A stretch of 64,000 nt of DNA, taken from NCBI GenBank assembly GCA_005281725.1, contig SSBO01000003.1, positions 4,154,495 to 4,218,494 on the forward strand, read 5' to 3'. The notes below the pieces were generated by a model. The model was not told the DNA's origin. It saw nothing but the letters and a program-made list of their open reading frames with translations, and did not search any database. Of this stretch, positions 34,601 through 48,059 are shown in pieces. How positions within the stretch are numbered: the first letter of the stretch is position 1; each line of letters opens with the position of its first letter. The position numbers and the translations under genes are program-made. The stretch is from Wuchereria bancrofti (taxonomy: Eukaryota > Nematoda > Chromadorea > Rhabditida > Onchocercidae).

Positions 34601-37600
34601 GTGACAAGCATTCTCTTCACAAGTAAAACTGTTGGAAACATTACTTACTTGCACCGATCATATACCGGAGTATCTTCACCTAAGAAAACATCCAGAATTT
34701 TGCTAATTGGATAAGAGAAAGGAAATGTGAGAATCATAAATGTCCGCGTCAACCATATTGTATATGCACCAACTGCTAGGCCTTTCCTGACAAGTTTATT
34801 TTATATTTTATACTAATATCTTGACAAAAATTTAGTAACATTTAGGACCTTTCAAATATTCTTATTTCGTTTCTCCGAAAATCCTCTGATAATATTGAGC
34901 ATTATGATAAATTGTAAGCAATTTTTTTTAATCAAAATTTATAGCTTTAATGTTTATTTATAATCATTAGCAAATTTTTCAAAAGAGACAATATTAAATA
35001 TTTTTTTGATCTTTTCAATTATTTTATGCCAGTTTTTGTTTTCGTCTCAATGTTGTTGGCCATTTATACTTGAACAATATCTGGATTATCTTACAAATGA
35101 CACATTTTCTCCAATATCTTTCTTTCATTTTCAATATCCACCCATTTCTTTTTGTATATGATATTAAATGAATTTGCATCCGTAAATTAAGCTTAATGAA
35201 TCTATAATAACGCTTGATCTGCATTTACAGATTAATGTTAGAAATTCAAAACGTTTACAGCAATAGTTTTAATTTCATCAGTAGTTTTAATTCTTCATCA
35301 AAAGTTAGTGAATCCATTTGTCTTACTGCTCGATAATTGTTCCATAAATCATTATTTCACCATAACAGGCTCACCGAATTAATACCCATTTGTCATGAAC
35401 TATTTTGATTGCTTTGAAAGTTGATTTTCTGCATCAATCACTACCAAGTAATTACTAGTATCCGACTATTTCCTAAACTTCTCTCAAATCACAGCAGCCT
35501 ATGTATGTTTCTACTATTTTCCTTGCTGCAAAAATTAGTATATCTTGATCATATCTAAATTTTGAAGGGTAAATATTTCTACCGCTTTTCATCATTGATG
35601 CAATCCAGCAATTTCAAAAAAATAAGTTAACGAGTTTCAGAAACATATTTCATAGTTTCATATTTGTAACAAAATATTGAAGGATTATCTTAGAAGTTCT
35701 ATAAGACTCTTTTTTCCTGTAATTCATTCTGGTGAATAATTATAGAAGCAGCAACTTAAGCTTCTTAATTCCATTATATCTCATAAAGAGAATGAAGCTT
35801 ATAAAATATTGCTATTCTAAATATCAGTAAATGAAATGTCTTTCATACTTTTTTCATCTCATATTTTATTTTATTTATCGTTCTGGTTTAACGAACTATG
35901 AAATTGTTTTTTTATCAAAGGGCTAAATGTTCAAAATTAGAATTTCAGCAGAATTATGTTTCAAACTATAGCTATCTGTATCTTTTCCGTCTCCTACCTC
36001 ATTAAGACTGTTTCAAATATTGATAGTTCATACTTGAGGGTAAAATAACAAATTAGGTATCTAATATATATAAAACTAACTTAACACAGATACTTTGTGG
36101 AATGATTTCGCCAATGATAACAATTCCAACAGATGAAACAATAAATGCAATCATTCCACTTGTCATATCTTCGAACAATATTGAAATGGCTGCATTCACC
36201 ACCACATTCATAATTAATATTGTACATAACAGATAGTTACCTGATTGTCGTACTGGCAATATGATTTCTGCATATTTCCGTTCCATTTTTGAGCCTCAAT
36301 TCAAAAGTAATGCTTTCCTGAGCTAGGTTATTCTTTTTTCTTTAACTGGTCAGTAAATTACATGATATTACAATTACAATATTTTTTGGATTAAATAGAC
36401 ATCTCACCCAATAAGTTAACAAATTACTTGAAAAGATATCTTTTGCTTAGTTAAGATTTTTGAGAAAGACACTAATAGTCATACTCTCCTTAAAAGTCTA
36501 CATTCAGAAATCCTTCTTGTAATTAAACTACCTTAAGGAAAGACATTAAATCCAGTTTAATTCAATAGTTTATAGCATCAACTTCAAGTTTGTGCAAAAT
36601 GTGATCAGGGAATTGGAAATCCCTTTTCTTCTCCTAGGCTCTCCGGTTTGATAAATTTTTAAAGAAAATATACAATCACTAATGTTTTATGCAAAGTAGC
36701 AATTTATATCAAAATAGAGGCACTTATATTAACGTCTTAACTGATTCCAATTTGTTAAATAGCCTAAACAAAACTGAGTTGCAAATTACCACATTTTTGT
36801 ATTAACATCAATTCTTGAGGTGAAAGAGCCATAAGGCCCAGGTTAAGGCCTGAAAATAAAGCAGAGAGACAGAAGAGCATAAAAATAATACTGATCTGCA
36901 GGTATATAGGTAGATAATATATGCGAGCTGGTGCTTCCGTAACTATTGAATTACGCGATTCATCTATCTAAATTGTTGATAATTTAAAAAAAAAAAAAAT
37001 GAGCAAATTTGTTAAATATTAGAAGAGGGATCAGCAGAATTTGAACTATTTAAATAAAAATTGCATATTACTGTTACCAAATTAATTTGACAGTTAAATC
37101 AACTTACAGAAGAACATCCTAGCTTCTTCTATAAGTTGTAGAATAACTTCTTTATTTGTTTCAAATGTTGATGGTAAAGTAAAAATATGAAAAAATAGAC
37201 CAAATTTAAAATAACCGTACCATAATCATATCTTCTTCTTCTCTTGATTCCTTCCTGCTCATTCGTTCCTTATAGCAAATGTGATAAGGTTCGTCTGACC
37301 TAAAATTTAAAATTCAATTCATTATTTTCAAACCATTTTGAAAGTTTAGAAAAAATTTTAGGCTATAATGCATTACCATTAATCAGAAAATATATTCAAA
37401 AACAGCACAAAATTTTCATAACCATCGGATTAGAAGAAAATCGATTGAACATACTTAGCGAAATATGCAACAAAATCAAGTCGTTTGACGGTTTGAATGA
37501 GAAATTCAGGACGAGAAATGTTTACCACCGAATTAAAGCAATTGCCTGTTGTAAGTGATATGATACCGATTTTATCAAGATGATAACCGAACATTACAAT

Positions 37601-38148
37601 ACGTGCTCGTGAATCTGGATAAATTATTGTAGCACCCGATTCGCTAAAAAGATAAAAATCGACTTCACAACAAAGTAATTACATCAGTTTGTTGTTATTT
37701 TGTTCATATTTCCGTTTTGTCCAGTTAAAAATTCTTTCTAAAATTGTCGACACATTGGGAATCATTAAAACTTACGAATAGCTTATCAAATTACTTTTGC
37801 TTGGCATGCTGACAACTCGTATGCCCGAAACATATGGTCTTACTTCATATGTTACAAATTCAATTTCGATTTCCTGGAATAAAAGGATTGTTAGAACGAA
37901 AAAAAAGCAAAGAATAATATAAAAAGGAAGCAAATGAAACAAAAAAAGAAATCATTGATTAATGAAATTATTATGCTTAATGTAAACTGAAAGTGAGTCA
38001 GCATCTATTCAAATATGAAGCAATTTTTACAAACAAAAAAGAAAAAAATGACCTGATGTTTAGGGGAGGAATCGATATTTGATCCCTTTATATCAAGCTT
38101 GAGGAAAGCAATTGAAATAACTGTGAATGCTACCATAATAGCAGCCAT
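31688..38148 (-). CDS. cnnm: CNNM/ancient conserved domain metal transporter
   Basis: Fifteen minus-strand exons, all in phase, about 726 aa: 38148-38053, 37873-37776, 37643-37455, 37299-37221, 36967-36790, 36294-36081, 34786-34649, 34384-34258, 33978-33886, 33433-33266, 33138-32947, 32759-32592, 32504-32367, 32202-32091 and 31878-31688. Order: signal peptide ([19 protein letters not shown]); extracellular domain; DUF21 membrane domain with [33 protein letters not shown] and [16 protein letters not shown] pair with [35 protein letters not shown] and [15 protein letters not shown]; then a cyclic-nucleotide-binding-like domain ([26 protein letters not shown]). CNNM proteins act in Mg2+ transport at the plasma membrane, with CBS domains binding Mg-ATP (family knowledge). 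The intron after exon 10 is GC-AG. Intron 6, about 1.3 kb, is the longest. The symbol is the family name; the paralogue is not determined. Confidence 0.95.
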
Positions 38149-41100
38149 TTTTCAAATCCTTCTGCACAGTGATCACTATTAGTAAAAAGCAAATGATTTG
38201 AATGGTAAAAATGAATTGTTTAATCAAATCAATAACCTATCTGAATTCTTAAATAGTAATTCAGTGAATTTGGATAGTAGAAATCAACAATAGGTTTTCA
38301 AGAATTATTGGATTAAAATTAAATTATCAAAAAATATCAAAAAAAATGAATATTTTTGGAAATGAACTCTAATAACTTATGTAGATAGATAAACATGCAG
38401 CATGAACTCACAGACATCAACAGAAATATTTTTAAATGGCACTAATAATCACTTTAAAGTTTTTAGTTAAATTAGTGGCTGAGAAGGTAAACTAATGGTT
38501 AATAAATAGCACACCGGTTTTGCCTAAATCAATAGCATAGACTAGAGTAGAAGTAAAATAGTACTCCTGATTTGCAGGTTTCCTAAAAATATGAAAATTC
38601 ATCTCTATAATTTTGTTATTTTAAACGATCGTGGCTAATAGGAAATGTGCTTTAAATTGCATCATTTTTTGATATCTTTCTGTGCAGTGCTATATTAAAA
38701 TGAAATAAAACGTCAGCAAAAACTAATATATATCCAAGCAGGCTAAATAAATTATCAATGAAATACAAAAAAGTAAATACCATAATTATAAATCAATATG
38801 ATGAATGATTGGAGAATCGAAATCATCTAGCTGACAAATCGATTTTATTAGCAGCAAAATGAAACAAAAAAAGGTGCAGTGAAGAGTATTTACTTTTTCT
38901 AACACCATTTAAAATATTAACCGAAAATTTTTGATGCTGAATTTAAGAATTTAATTGATAAAAACATTCTATGTTCCATAATTTGCAGAAAAAGGTTCGA
39001 ATGTAAACAAATATTAGCCGGTGATGCTATTATGAACAAATATGAAATAATAATGTTGAACCATTTTCTTGTTCGGACTTGAATTCCATGATGAAACTGT
39101 TCATTGTTTTCCAATCGAACATTATCAGTTTAAATACTAGGCCATAAATTTGTGAGTGGTAAAAATATTCTTTATCTTTTCCGCAAAAAAACTCTTGGAA
39201 TTTCACAAATTATAGCAACACTTCCAAAATGATTTGAACTTAGAGGCGGTATTGTTAAGAATAATTGTTAAATTTACCAATTAAAAGCAAATATTTGCGC
39301 TGAGGAATAAATATATCGATTAGTATCGAGGAAGCGGAATGTCGTTTTATTTTACTCTGGATCAAATATTTCCTTACTAACATTGTAAAAGACGGAAATT
39401 TAGTTCATAAAATTAATATTTTTTCCAGTGAAACTTCAAAATTTTTTAAAAATGAGAACCACAGATATTTGAAATGAAGGCAAAAATCAAATGCACCGCC
39501 CACCTCCCAACGCTTTCTGTCATCGGTGTTGTCATTTCGGAGTGTTGTTGGTATATAACAGGCTGCTGCTGCTGCTGCTGCTGCTGTCATTTTCCACCTT
39601 ATCGACAAGAAGACGTTATGCACATCACATCGATACAAATTGCAAACCGATGAACCTTTTTATTTTTCATCCAAAAAACCAGTTTTAAAATAGAACAATA
39701 AATGAATGCGAAAAGTGATTAATAATGAACTTTTCAGACAAAACTTTTTGATTTTTCAAAATTTTACAGAAATTTCATAAATCCTCTAAATTGAAATGTT
39801 TAAAGATATAAAACCCCGAATTTAGAAGCCAGAAAATGAGCGAAGAGAGTGCCGTTATCAAATACAAACGAAAATTCGTGGTCAAGGAAGGAATTGCGAT
39901 TCAAAAATGAACTGTTACAAAGAAAATATACAACATTTTTATGCGTAATATCTCAAATCATCCAACGAATCATTGCTAAAACAATGACTGACAATGTAAT
40001 TTTTTGTTTTTTTTTTTGAATTTTTGACTGAGTGATAATCATCAAATAGTTTGGCAATAAGAAGAGCATCAATACTTGTGTAAACAATTTGCGCATAACT
40101 TTGGAGACTGGTCCAAACTGACTAAGGATACATTATGAAAAAAAAAGTCAAACTTACAACTGATTGCGAAAACTTGGGAAAACCACATCATTAGGGAAAA
40201 ATATGTTTAAATTTGAACAGATATAAGAATAAGAAAAACGTTACTGATATGTAATGTCAAGCTATATGCGTATGTGAATTTCAAACGGCATTACTAAACA
40301 GCTGATTAACATTACGTCAAAATTTTTGATTTGAGCAAACTATTATTGTTTAATTGATTACAGTTTATCATTATTACTGCTCACAATAATTGGTATCATT
40401 TTTTTTTTTTTTTTGTGGAATTAATATAATTAATAGTAATAATAATAATAAATAAAGAAAAAGTTGATAGGAACTCAATAGTATATTTCATGAACTAAAG
40501 CCCTTATAGTTTCATGTCAAATTTTAATTCGTTTGTAACAAACACAATAATCAATGTAGGTGATGACATTTCCAAGTTTTCGCCTGATAACTTGGCTACA
40601 AATTATACTTTGATGGAGAATACTGATATTTTGATTGTAATAGTTTATGGTCTACGGCCGCAGCGAAACGCTTCCGTAACACCATCTCTGAATACATCGA
40701 TTTTCCTGCAAATAATACAAATTGAAAAAATCACCAAAATAACATCATATTGAATGAGCAGCAAAACTATCTAACCATCAAAAAACTACTACTGTCTATT
40801 GAATTTAATTGAAAGAGATAATATGCAACATGACAAAGCGTCAAGAATATATAACAAGATAAAGGATATTTGGCAATGATAAGGCGAACGATTTCGGATG
40901 AAGCGAATGAAAAATATCAACATGAGATATTTGCCGATTCAAATTCTCTTCGAATTTTGGCTTTTCTTCTGCTATAATGACATATTTACACCATTCTTCC
41001 ATATATTATGCAAGGAAAGTTATATATTATAATTATTAATGCAACGTCAATTTCGGCCAATCTATGAATCATTTTAAAAAATATCCAGGAATTGTCAGGA

Positions 41101-41759
41101 CTATTTGTTTGAATATGCGTTTATTTCTTTCATTAGCAAATGTTTCCAGAAATTATCAGGAATATTTGCTGGAATATATGTTTATTTCTTTTATTAGTGT
41201 TTCTCATTATAGAAACATTCTGAGATCTGGAATAACTTTAAAATGGAACACTTATAAATTACATTTCTGAATATTATTCTCTTTAAAGATAATACGAATG
41301 CAAATTCAATCAAGATTTTAATATTTGAATGTATTTTCCAGTTGAATCGTTAAAACGAAAAATAATTACATTACTGCTGACTTCCAGTTCGTAAATAAAA
41401 TGGGTTTTGCATCAATGAAATGAAATCGGATGACAGATGACAACTCAGATTCATGCAAAGATGTCATTAAACTAATACCAAACAAAGAATACAAATGCTT
41501 CAACAGTAAGCAATGATAATGCTAATCATTTATTCAAACTTCTTTTTGTAATTTGGGGTGGCATACTACTATTAAACGAACTTATAAGCTTGCTAACAGT
41601 ATTATAATTTAATAAATAAATAGAATAATTGTTTTTATCGCCTAATTCCACTTCTTGATCTGCATAATTTGTTACAGGTTCCATAACTTGGGGATTGTCT
41701 TATACTTATAGCTTAGAGTCGAATTACACTTTAGTATGCTCAAGAACCTTTTCTGTTTA
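38149..41759. other. spacer upstream of the CNNM gene
   Basis: No gene is firmly supported. A (CTG)8 run lies at 39563-39586. A small minus-strand open piece at about 40710-40650, after TTTGCAG, reads KIDVFRDGVTEAFRCGRRP and stops; it could be a terminal exon, but the plus strand is also open there (40514-40753). The CNNM promoter presumably lies just above 38148; no element is recognisable. Confidence 0.4.
39563..39586 (+). repeat. (CTG)8 trinucleotide repeat
   Basis: Eight perfect CTG units. Both strands are open across it (Leu run on plus, Ala run on minus), but there is no exon context. Confidence 0.95.
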
Positions 41760-42294
41760 TTATTTTAGTTGATATAGACGAATACATTGAGTGGAAGGCC
41801 TATTGTAACGATTTTATTCGCTTGCAACTACAATATATGAATATTAATCTATTGCAACAATTGTCGCTAAACTCGAAATAATCTCGCGAACCTCCAAATA
41901 ACTTATAAAATATTTCACATAAAATTATATTAATCCATAACACTAAAATTTGTCTTAATTGAACATTCTTTAAAGAAATATATAACTGTTTCAAATTGCA
42001 TTTCATTATTCCAATATACTTCATTATACTATATCTCCCATTGTAGCTGAGCTTACTGCTTGTCTAGAAATGTTTAACTGTTAACAAGAATGTATTTACA
42101 TTGTTTAGTGTGTTTAAAATTACTCCTTTGTCCAAACCAAATTTGCTTGCAATGTCGAAATATTGTAAAAGTCTCCTAATCTAATAGCCATTCTTTGAAA
42201 AACTGACTATTAAAAACCATCTCTTACTATATAAAGAGTGAAGGTCAACGTCACTGCCCACTAGATAAGGATTTAAATTGTTCGTCTTGGTCAG
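41760..42294 (+). repeat. LTR-like repeat, copy L3
   Basis: Resembles L1 and, in reverse, L2: TTGTCTTAATTGAACATTCT then TTAAAGAAATATA, TGTCCAAACCAAATTTGCTTGC, CGAAATATTGTAAAAGTCTC, TAATAGCCATTCTT and CCACTAGATAAGGATT. It is followed immediately by leader repeat copy B, as expected for an LTR plus start of the internal region of a truncated element. Boundaries are approximate. Confidence 0.5.
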
Positions 42295-42645
42295 TTTTTT
42301 GTACCAACAAGTTATAGTTTGCCTGCTCTCCCGCATTCATATAATTCAGTTCATTTAAATCCTTTAAATTCCCTATCAATGTAAATCCTTTAAATTCCCT
42401 ATCAATTTAAATCCTTTAAATTCCCTATCAATTCTTTATCTCATTTGTAGATACTCTACGAAATTATCAGTGTATTGTTGTTATAAATTTTGTGATAATG
42501 GTTGTTCGCGAATAAAATTGTTACAGTAGACCATTCACTCAACGCACTCGTTTATACCAAATACAAAAACAAACAAGGAAGGCTTTTGAGTATACGAAAG
42601 TCTAATTCGATTCTATGCTGCAAGAGTCAGGCGCTCCAAGTTTCA
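42295..42645 (+). repeat. leader repeat, copy B with 26-bp triplication
   Basis: Nearly identical to 30711-31019 apart from a 26-base unit (core AAATCCTTTAAATTCCCTAT) present three times at 42356-42433 and once in copy A. No gag follows, so this is a truncated or recombined fragment of the same element family. Confidence 0.85.
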
Positions 42646-42649
42646 CGTG

Positions 42650-43870
42650 TCTTTTAAAAAAAACTCATTTTCTTGAATAATTTCTCCTCCTGAACTTTCC
42701 TTTGATGGTTGCTATCAGGCTTATTTAGCTATATTTTTATTATTTAACGTCAAACCGTTCATTTGCTGTCAACACATCTTGAACTGTCTTTTGCAACAAC
42801 AAACAAATTACGATTTTTTATTTCAAAAATTAAATAACGACATTTTACTGTCACAAGAAATTTTCCTGCAGTAAGGGAGTTTGTGCGCTAATTTTTCGTC
42901 AGTACCGAAATATGCGTCTGTATCCAAATGCGTTTTTTTCCTCTACTTGATCATTTTTAGTGCATTTTAAATTTTGAAATATTCTATGGAGTTGAACTCC
43001 CTTTATTATTATTATTACTTTTAATATCACTTTTCATTTCTTGGTCAGGTACTTGTTAGTTACTATTAATTTATTAATAAATAAAACAATAATAATTAAT
43101 AAGAATGATAATTATTATTACTGTTATTGTAAGTTTTTTACTGTACATAATCGAAAACCCAGTTGGTCCATTGCGAAGACCGTTTTTGATGGTGTATTTG
43201 TTTTAATCATTATTCTGTTTATGAATTACTTTCGGAAATCGATTACACGAAATAATGGGCCAGATTTGTAAAAGGAAGCAGAATATAAGATATTATTACT
43301 CATATGTTTTATCACTACTGTTTTTCATATTACCATAACGGTAAAATTTTTAAAGCGGTCGTCTACACGAGATCAGTTTATTTTTTTTGCCTATATTTGA
43401 AAATATACTTATATACATTTAGTTATTTGAATTTTCCGTTTACTGTTCAGAAGTTTTTTCTATTGAAATTTCAGAATGACCCTCGCTATTTTCATACCTT
43501 TCGTATTTTTGGGTATAAGATGATACGGTCTCAGCAACTAAGCATTCCTTATATTTTCATACATTATTACAATTTATAAATTACTTTCGTTTATTCAGTG
43601 GTGGAATTCGAACTAATGCTAATCTTCAACGCTTGTTTCAAAACATGTAAATTTTGGCAAAATTTTATATACACATAACGATTGAATAAGATAGGATTAT
43701 TATATTGTTTTTAATTGATTGCTTCCATTGCGGTTGATTGCCATTAATACTAACAGTGATGTAAAAATGATGAGTAAGTTTTTTGTTCCATTTGTCATTA
43801 ATCCAAAGACCTTTTAATGTTTTAAAAAAAAGTTAAGCAGCATCTAATTTTGATTGCTAGAAAAATTGGC
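42650..43870. other. AT-rich spacer
   Basis: Open frames at 43041-43271 and 43304-43579 are AT-driven, without splice or family evidence. Nothing else is recognised. Confidence 0.4.
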
Positions 43871-43874
43871 AAGC

Positions 43875-44290
43875 AAAAAAAAAAAAAAAAAAAAAAAATA
43901 GAAGGAACGAAAATGGGAAATTTATAGGCAAGTTTTATGTCATGTTGTTTACATCAATGAACATACTTTGCACAGTTGAAGATTCTTCTATATTTACGTG
44001 GGTAAGTTATACTTGCACTGCAAAATCTTCTGCAACGTTAAATCATATTGCAAGAAAGTTTTTTTTATTTCTAGACAATACTATAGAAGATAGCTTTAAA
44101 GATTTAAAAATTGCGCCGCCAAGTATTTTGATACAAGTTATGAATTGTTGCAGCAGGATAAAGATACAAAATATTAACGATCTTTGTATATTTTTCCTGC
44201 AGGTCAATGATTTGATGTCGATAATTGACGATGCAAAAAATGGATAACTTGCGTCAGATAATCAATTCTAAATATTACCAAAACCTTTTA
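43875..44290 (+). repeat. duplicated segment, copy 2 (other copy at 11350-11781)
   Basis: Starts with about 24 A residues and is identical by eye to copy 1 up to GATGCAAAA near 44239. It then lacks 8 bases relative to copy 1 and carries several substitutions before similarity fades near 44290. The open frame shared with copy 1 therefore ends early (stop after DDAKNG). No phased downstream exons equivalent to those after copy 1 were found, so this copy looks like a gene fragment. Confidence 0.85.
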
Positions 44291-44824
44291 CACAACTGAT
44301 ATGTATAATAAAATCATTGCAAGTCCTAGACAAGTTATTCTAATGTAATACCATGCAAAGACAAGATTATTTTTAGTGGTATATCTGCTTCGTTTTCTTT
44401 AAATTATGATGGATTGGAAAGACAGGATTCATACAGCATGAAACATGATATTTCTGAATCTAGCAAAACCAAAACATTAACCAGTCAACATTTATTAACG
44501 CTTTTGAAATCATTTTGAGTTATCGAAATGTGGGAATCGAGAAACTCAATCTCTGGCCTGCAAAGTCCCTGGAACATTTATTTCTATGTTTCATTCACCA
44601 TCAAAAACAGTTTCGAGTACGCCGTAACTCATTTAACACCATAAAAAGTAGTGAGACGTAATATGAAGCCATGAATTTAAATCAGTTTAAACTACCTCAT
44701 ATTCCGTTCAAGACCATGAGAGGCAAAACATTTGTTCAAGTTTTTTGATGCAACATGTTTAATTTGAATTCGAGTACTGCCATCAGTGCTGGTCAATATG
44801 CATTTAAATCTTATTATCACTCTT

Positions 44825-47800
44825 TCATTCTTCCAATTCATCTGGTTCCTTGCACTGCATCTTCAGCAATTCTTTTACTCCAGGTGAAACAGCCCCAGTG
44901 GTACTCGTTTTAGCAAAAATTTCTAGATGATTTTTACCTTTCCATATCAAAGAACATTTGAATTCAGGATCATTTTTTATCAAAAACTTCGCAATTTTAT
45001 CTAAACAGTCGTGAACTTTTGACAGTACCACATAGGGCAGAGGCTTAATTAGTTTAGAAATGTCCGACAGAGCATTCATAGCTGGCTTTCCAAAATCGCC
45101 ATTTCCTTTGAACCAGCCAACGATCTCCTACAGAAATTCTAAATTATGGATATAGCAATGTATTATTCCTTATTCAAACGCTGTTCAAATTAGTGTAAAG
45201 GTGTGATTTTGAATTATTTTCACAACCTTTTTCGCTAAATAATTAATATGCAAACCTGATCTGCAGCGGTGAAAAACATTTGTGCCCAGGTAAAGAATGG
45301 AAATCCAGCACCTTGTGGATAAGTTGTTAGAAGCTGCAACGCGATATTTCGTGGTACTTCACCATATTCCATGTATGAAATTGCATTATTTTCATTAAAT
45401 TTCTTCTTTTTTGGTTCCAATTCGCCTTCTTTTTCCAGATGATTGTCACTGTAAACCAATGATTTATTTATTAAATGGATCATGCATTTAGTAAATCAAT
45501 TTCAGATTTTAAGAAATGCATCATTTGACTGATTTCATTATTATTTTCACTATCACGTTTTTAAATTAGATTTTGCGAATTAAGTATAATTTCAAAAACT
45601 TTCACATCTAGTCTGAAAAATAGAGATTTGTTGATAAGCATAAGCAGTGCGCACTGATTAGTAATACGGACAAGACTGACTCGAAGCCTGATAATAGTCA
45701 AAAACTTTTTATTGAAATATTAAAAAACTTTTTATTAAAATAGACGACTAGTTCTCGAAATTAGTTATTTTCGAATTATGTTTTTAAATTCTTTATAGAA
45801 AAAGTTGTAAAAATTTCAATTTCTTGTGAAATGAATTAATACACTGATTTCTCGTTTGCAGTCCGCTACAAGATATACGAGGAACAGCTGTTCGTTGTGT
45901 ATTAGGATCGGGGCAAGTTACAACAGCTTGTAGCTCAATCTATTGTCGACAATTCAAAAATATTTTGATAAGAAAAAAGGCATTTCAATTAGCGAAATTA
46001 TCGATCTCATTTTTCAGTTTACACTACAAAAGCGTATATCATGCTGCCAACAAACAGACCTTCATAATTTTAACTCCATAAGACGATCAAAGATTTTTAG
46101 GAAATTCTTGGGATTTAATGATCACTGAAATTAGATGGGAGAACGAGAGAAATACTTCAAAGATGCGAACTAATGTCAGTTAAAGATGAATTACAGACGA
46201 TTGTACTAAGAAAGAAACTTGAAAGGTTTAATTTGTTATCCATCTATTCCTTTCCAATGACTGCAGCAGTGAGATGTGAAATTACATCCAGTCCAGGAAA
46301 ACGTTAAAATCATTACCTTTGCATTTCCACACCAGCATAATCAGCGCAGTCAACTTCGAATCGCACCAATAGTTTGAACTTGCCAAAATGATAAGAAACA
46401 AGCTGGAAAAATGGACCAGTAGTGAATTTTGACCTCGCCTTTGTCATTTTTCGTTTCAGTGCTTGATCAAATGTTACATGACCAATTTCCATGAGATCTG
46501 ACGCTTCCATTCTAAGGAATACAGCCGTTAGAGTACCTCTAATATATAGTTGCACAAAATTTTAATTAAAAAAATTTTTTTAAGCTTCTGGAGAAGGAGG
46601 TAGCATCTGCTTTTAGCTTTTTTTACCAGCAATTGATTTTATATCACAAATCTTTGTTGGAAGCAAAAAAAGTATGAAAAAGTATGAAATCGGATGAAGA
46701 TATGAACGATGTCTTCATGTTTATTTTACAGTATATTAATCTTATCTATGAAACGAGATAAGAAGATAAACGATCGAGAGTTATTAGTAAAAACTTTTAA
46801 TCAAACTGCCTTTGATGGCATTTTATCAAAATAGGCAAGTACTAATTAACGAATTTACAGAAATTGAACCGAATAAAAATTAAGTTCAAACTTGTTATGT
46901 TGTTTCAGAAGTGAATTTTTTAAGGCATGTAATTACCTCGTCAATAAAACGGTTTTCCCTATCCGCTCTACATCGATTCGAAACAATCCGTCACCAGCTT
47001 CCTGTGCAAATGCAAATAGTTTCTGCAAATTCACAGCATCGGTGATAAAATTGTATTCGTTGAAATTAATTGGTTTTTTTGCCTTTGCTGTCATGTGATG
47101 TGCAGTTAATATTGCTGTGTCTAACGAACCTGTCGGAATCTGAAAGATCTCTGATATTAGGATGATTAAACTGCGTGCATCATCAAATAATTACTGATAT
47201 AGTACGATCGGCACCTTTAGTTAAATATGAATTCAACTTGGCCCTAAATTTCTTTCATCCCACCTGTGAACCTAATGTCAGTAACGGTAAAACTGGTTCT
47301 AAACTAAAAATTATATTTTTGAACTGCGGAGCAGATACCAATGGAAAATGAAAAAAAATGGAAAAGGTGGCTTACAGAAATGGAAAAAAACTGAAGTTTT
47401 TTAGTAACTGAAAAAAAAAAAACTTTTAAGTGATTGACGTCGTATATAACCACACCGTGATCTTGTTGTAGTTTGCCACCAGCCCAGAAGAAAGATTCTA
47501 GAGGCATGCCGGGCATCTAAATAAAAATGAACTTCGAAATTTTATTGGTACTGAGTGATTCATTAGTCACCTAACTAGATGATAAAATGCAGCGTTATTC
47601 AATATAAAATCTGAACTACAAAGATTAAGGAATTTGTGACAAATTCCTATGTTTAAAAGGTTTGATAAACAAGTCTTTTTATTGTAGCAAGATACTTCTA
47701 AAGCTTATTCTATTTATAATTTGTAAAAAATGTGATTTGCTTTAGAAAAAAAAGAAAAAAGTTTGGAGAAAAGATGAAAGTTGTTTCATGGACAGAACGC

Positions 47801-48051
47801 ATACTTGATAGATTTCTAATTGAGCAACAGTGACTTATATCTTTAAAACATATATTTATTTATTATGAGAAATGATTAAAACTTACAACGATGGTAGGTG
47901 TTTCGTCATTCAAATACCATTGGTATGAACCGATTCTTTCGACAAATTTCGTGGATGTCGGCCCGCCCTTCCCAGATAAATTAACAAGCGGTAAAAGACC
48001 ATATGGCTCCTCTTCCAAACCATCGAATAACCAAAACCCTTCAGCTGACAT
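44825..48051 (-). CDS. conserved eukaryotic protein of unknown function
   Basis: Six minus-strand exons in phase, about 392 aa: 48051-47887, 47516-47424, 47139-46937, 46538-46317, 45448-45256 and 45127-44825. Landmarks in order: MSAEGFWLFDGLEEEPYGLL; IGSYQWYLND; LQQDHGVVIYDVNH; AKKPINFNEYNFITDAVNLQ; LVSYHFGKFKLLVRFEVDC; a basic KKKKFN linker; ITYP-like LQLLTTYPQGAGFPFFTWAQ; DISKLIKPLPYVVLSKVHDC. No signal peptide or membrane helix is seen, so probably cytosolic or nuclear. The FGxxKLLVRFEVD phrase recalls an uncharacterised family that I associate with fungi and nematodes and that is often mislabelled as a prenyl synthase; no prenyl-synthase DDxxD motif is visible here. An AG lies just 5' of the ATG, compatible with trans-splicing. 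Function unknown; the gene model is strong. Confidence 0.85.
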
Positions 48052-48059
48052 CACTTAAA

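Noticed and set aside
40514..40753. Plus ORF versus minus terminal exon KIDVFRDGVTEAFRCGRRP
   Set aside because: Both strands are open and neither has supporting exons, so no gene was called.
44825..48051. Prenyl (geranylgeranyl) synthase label for this gene
   Set aside because: No aspartate-rich DDxxD motifs are visible; the similarity I recall is to a family often misnamed that way.
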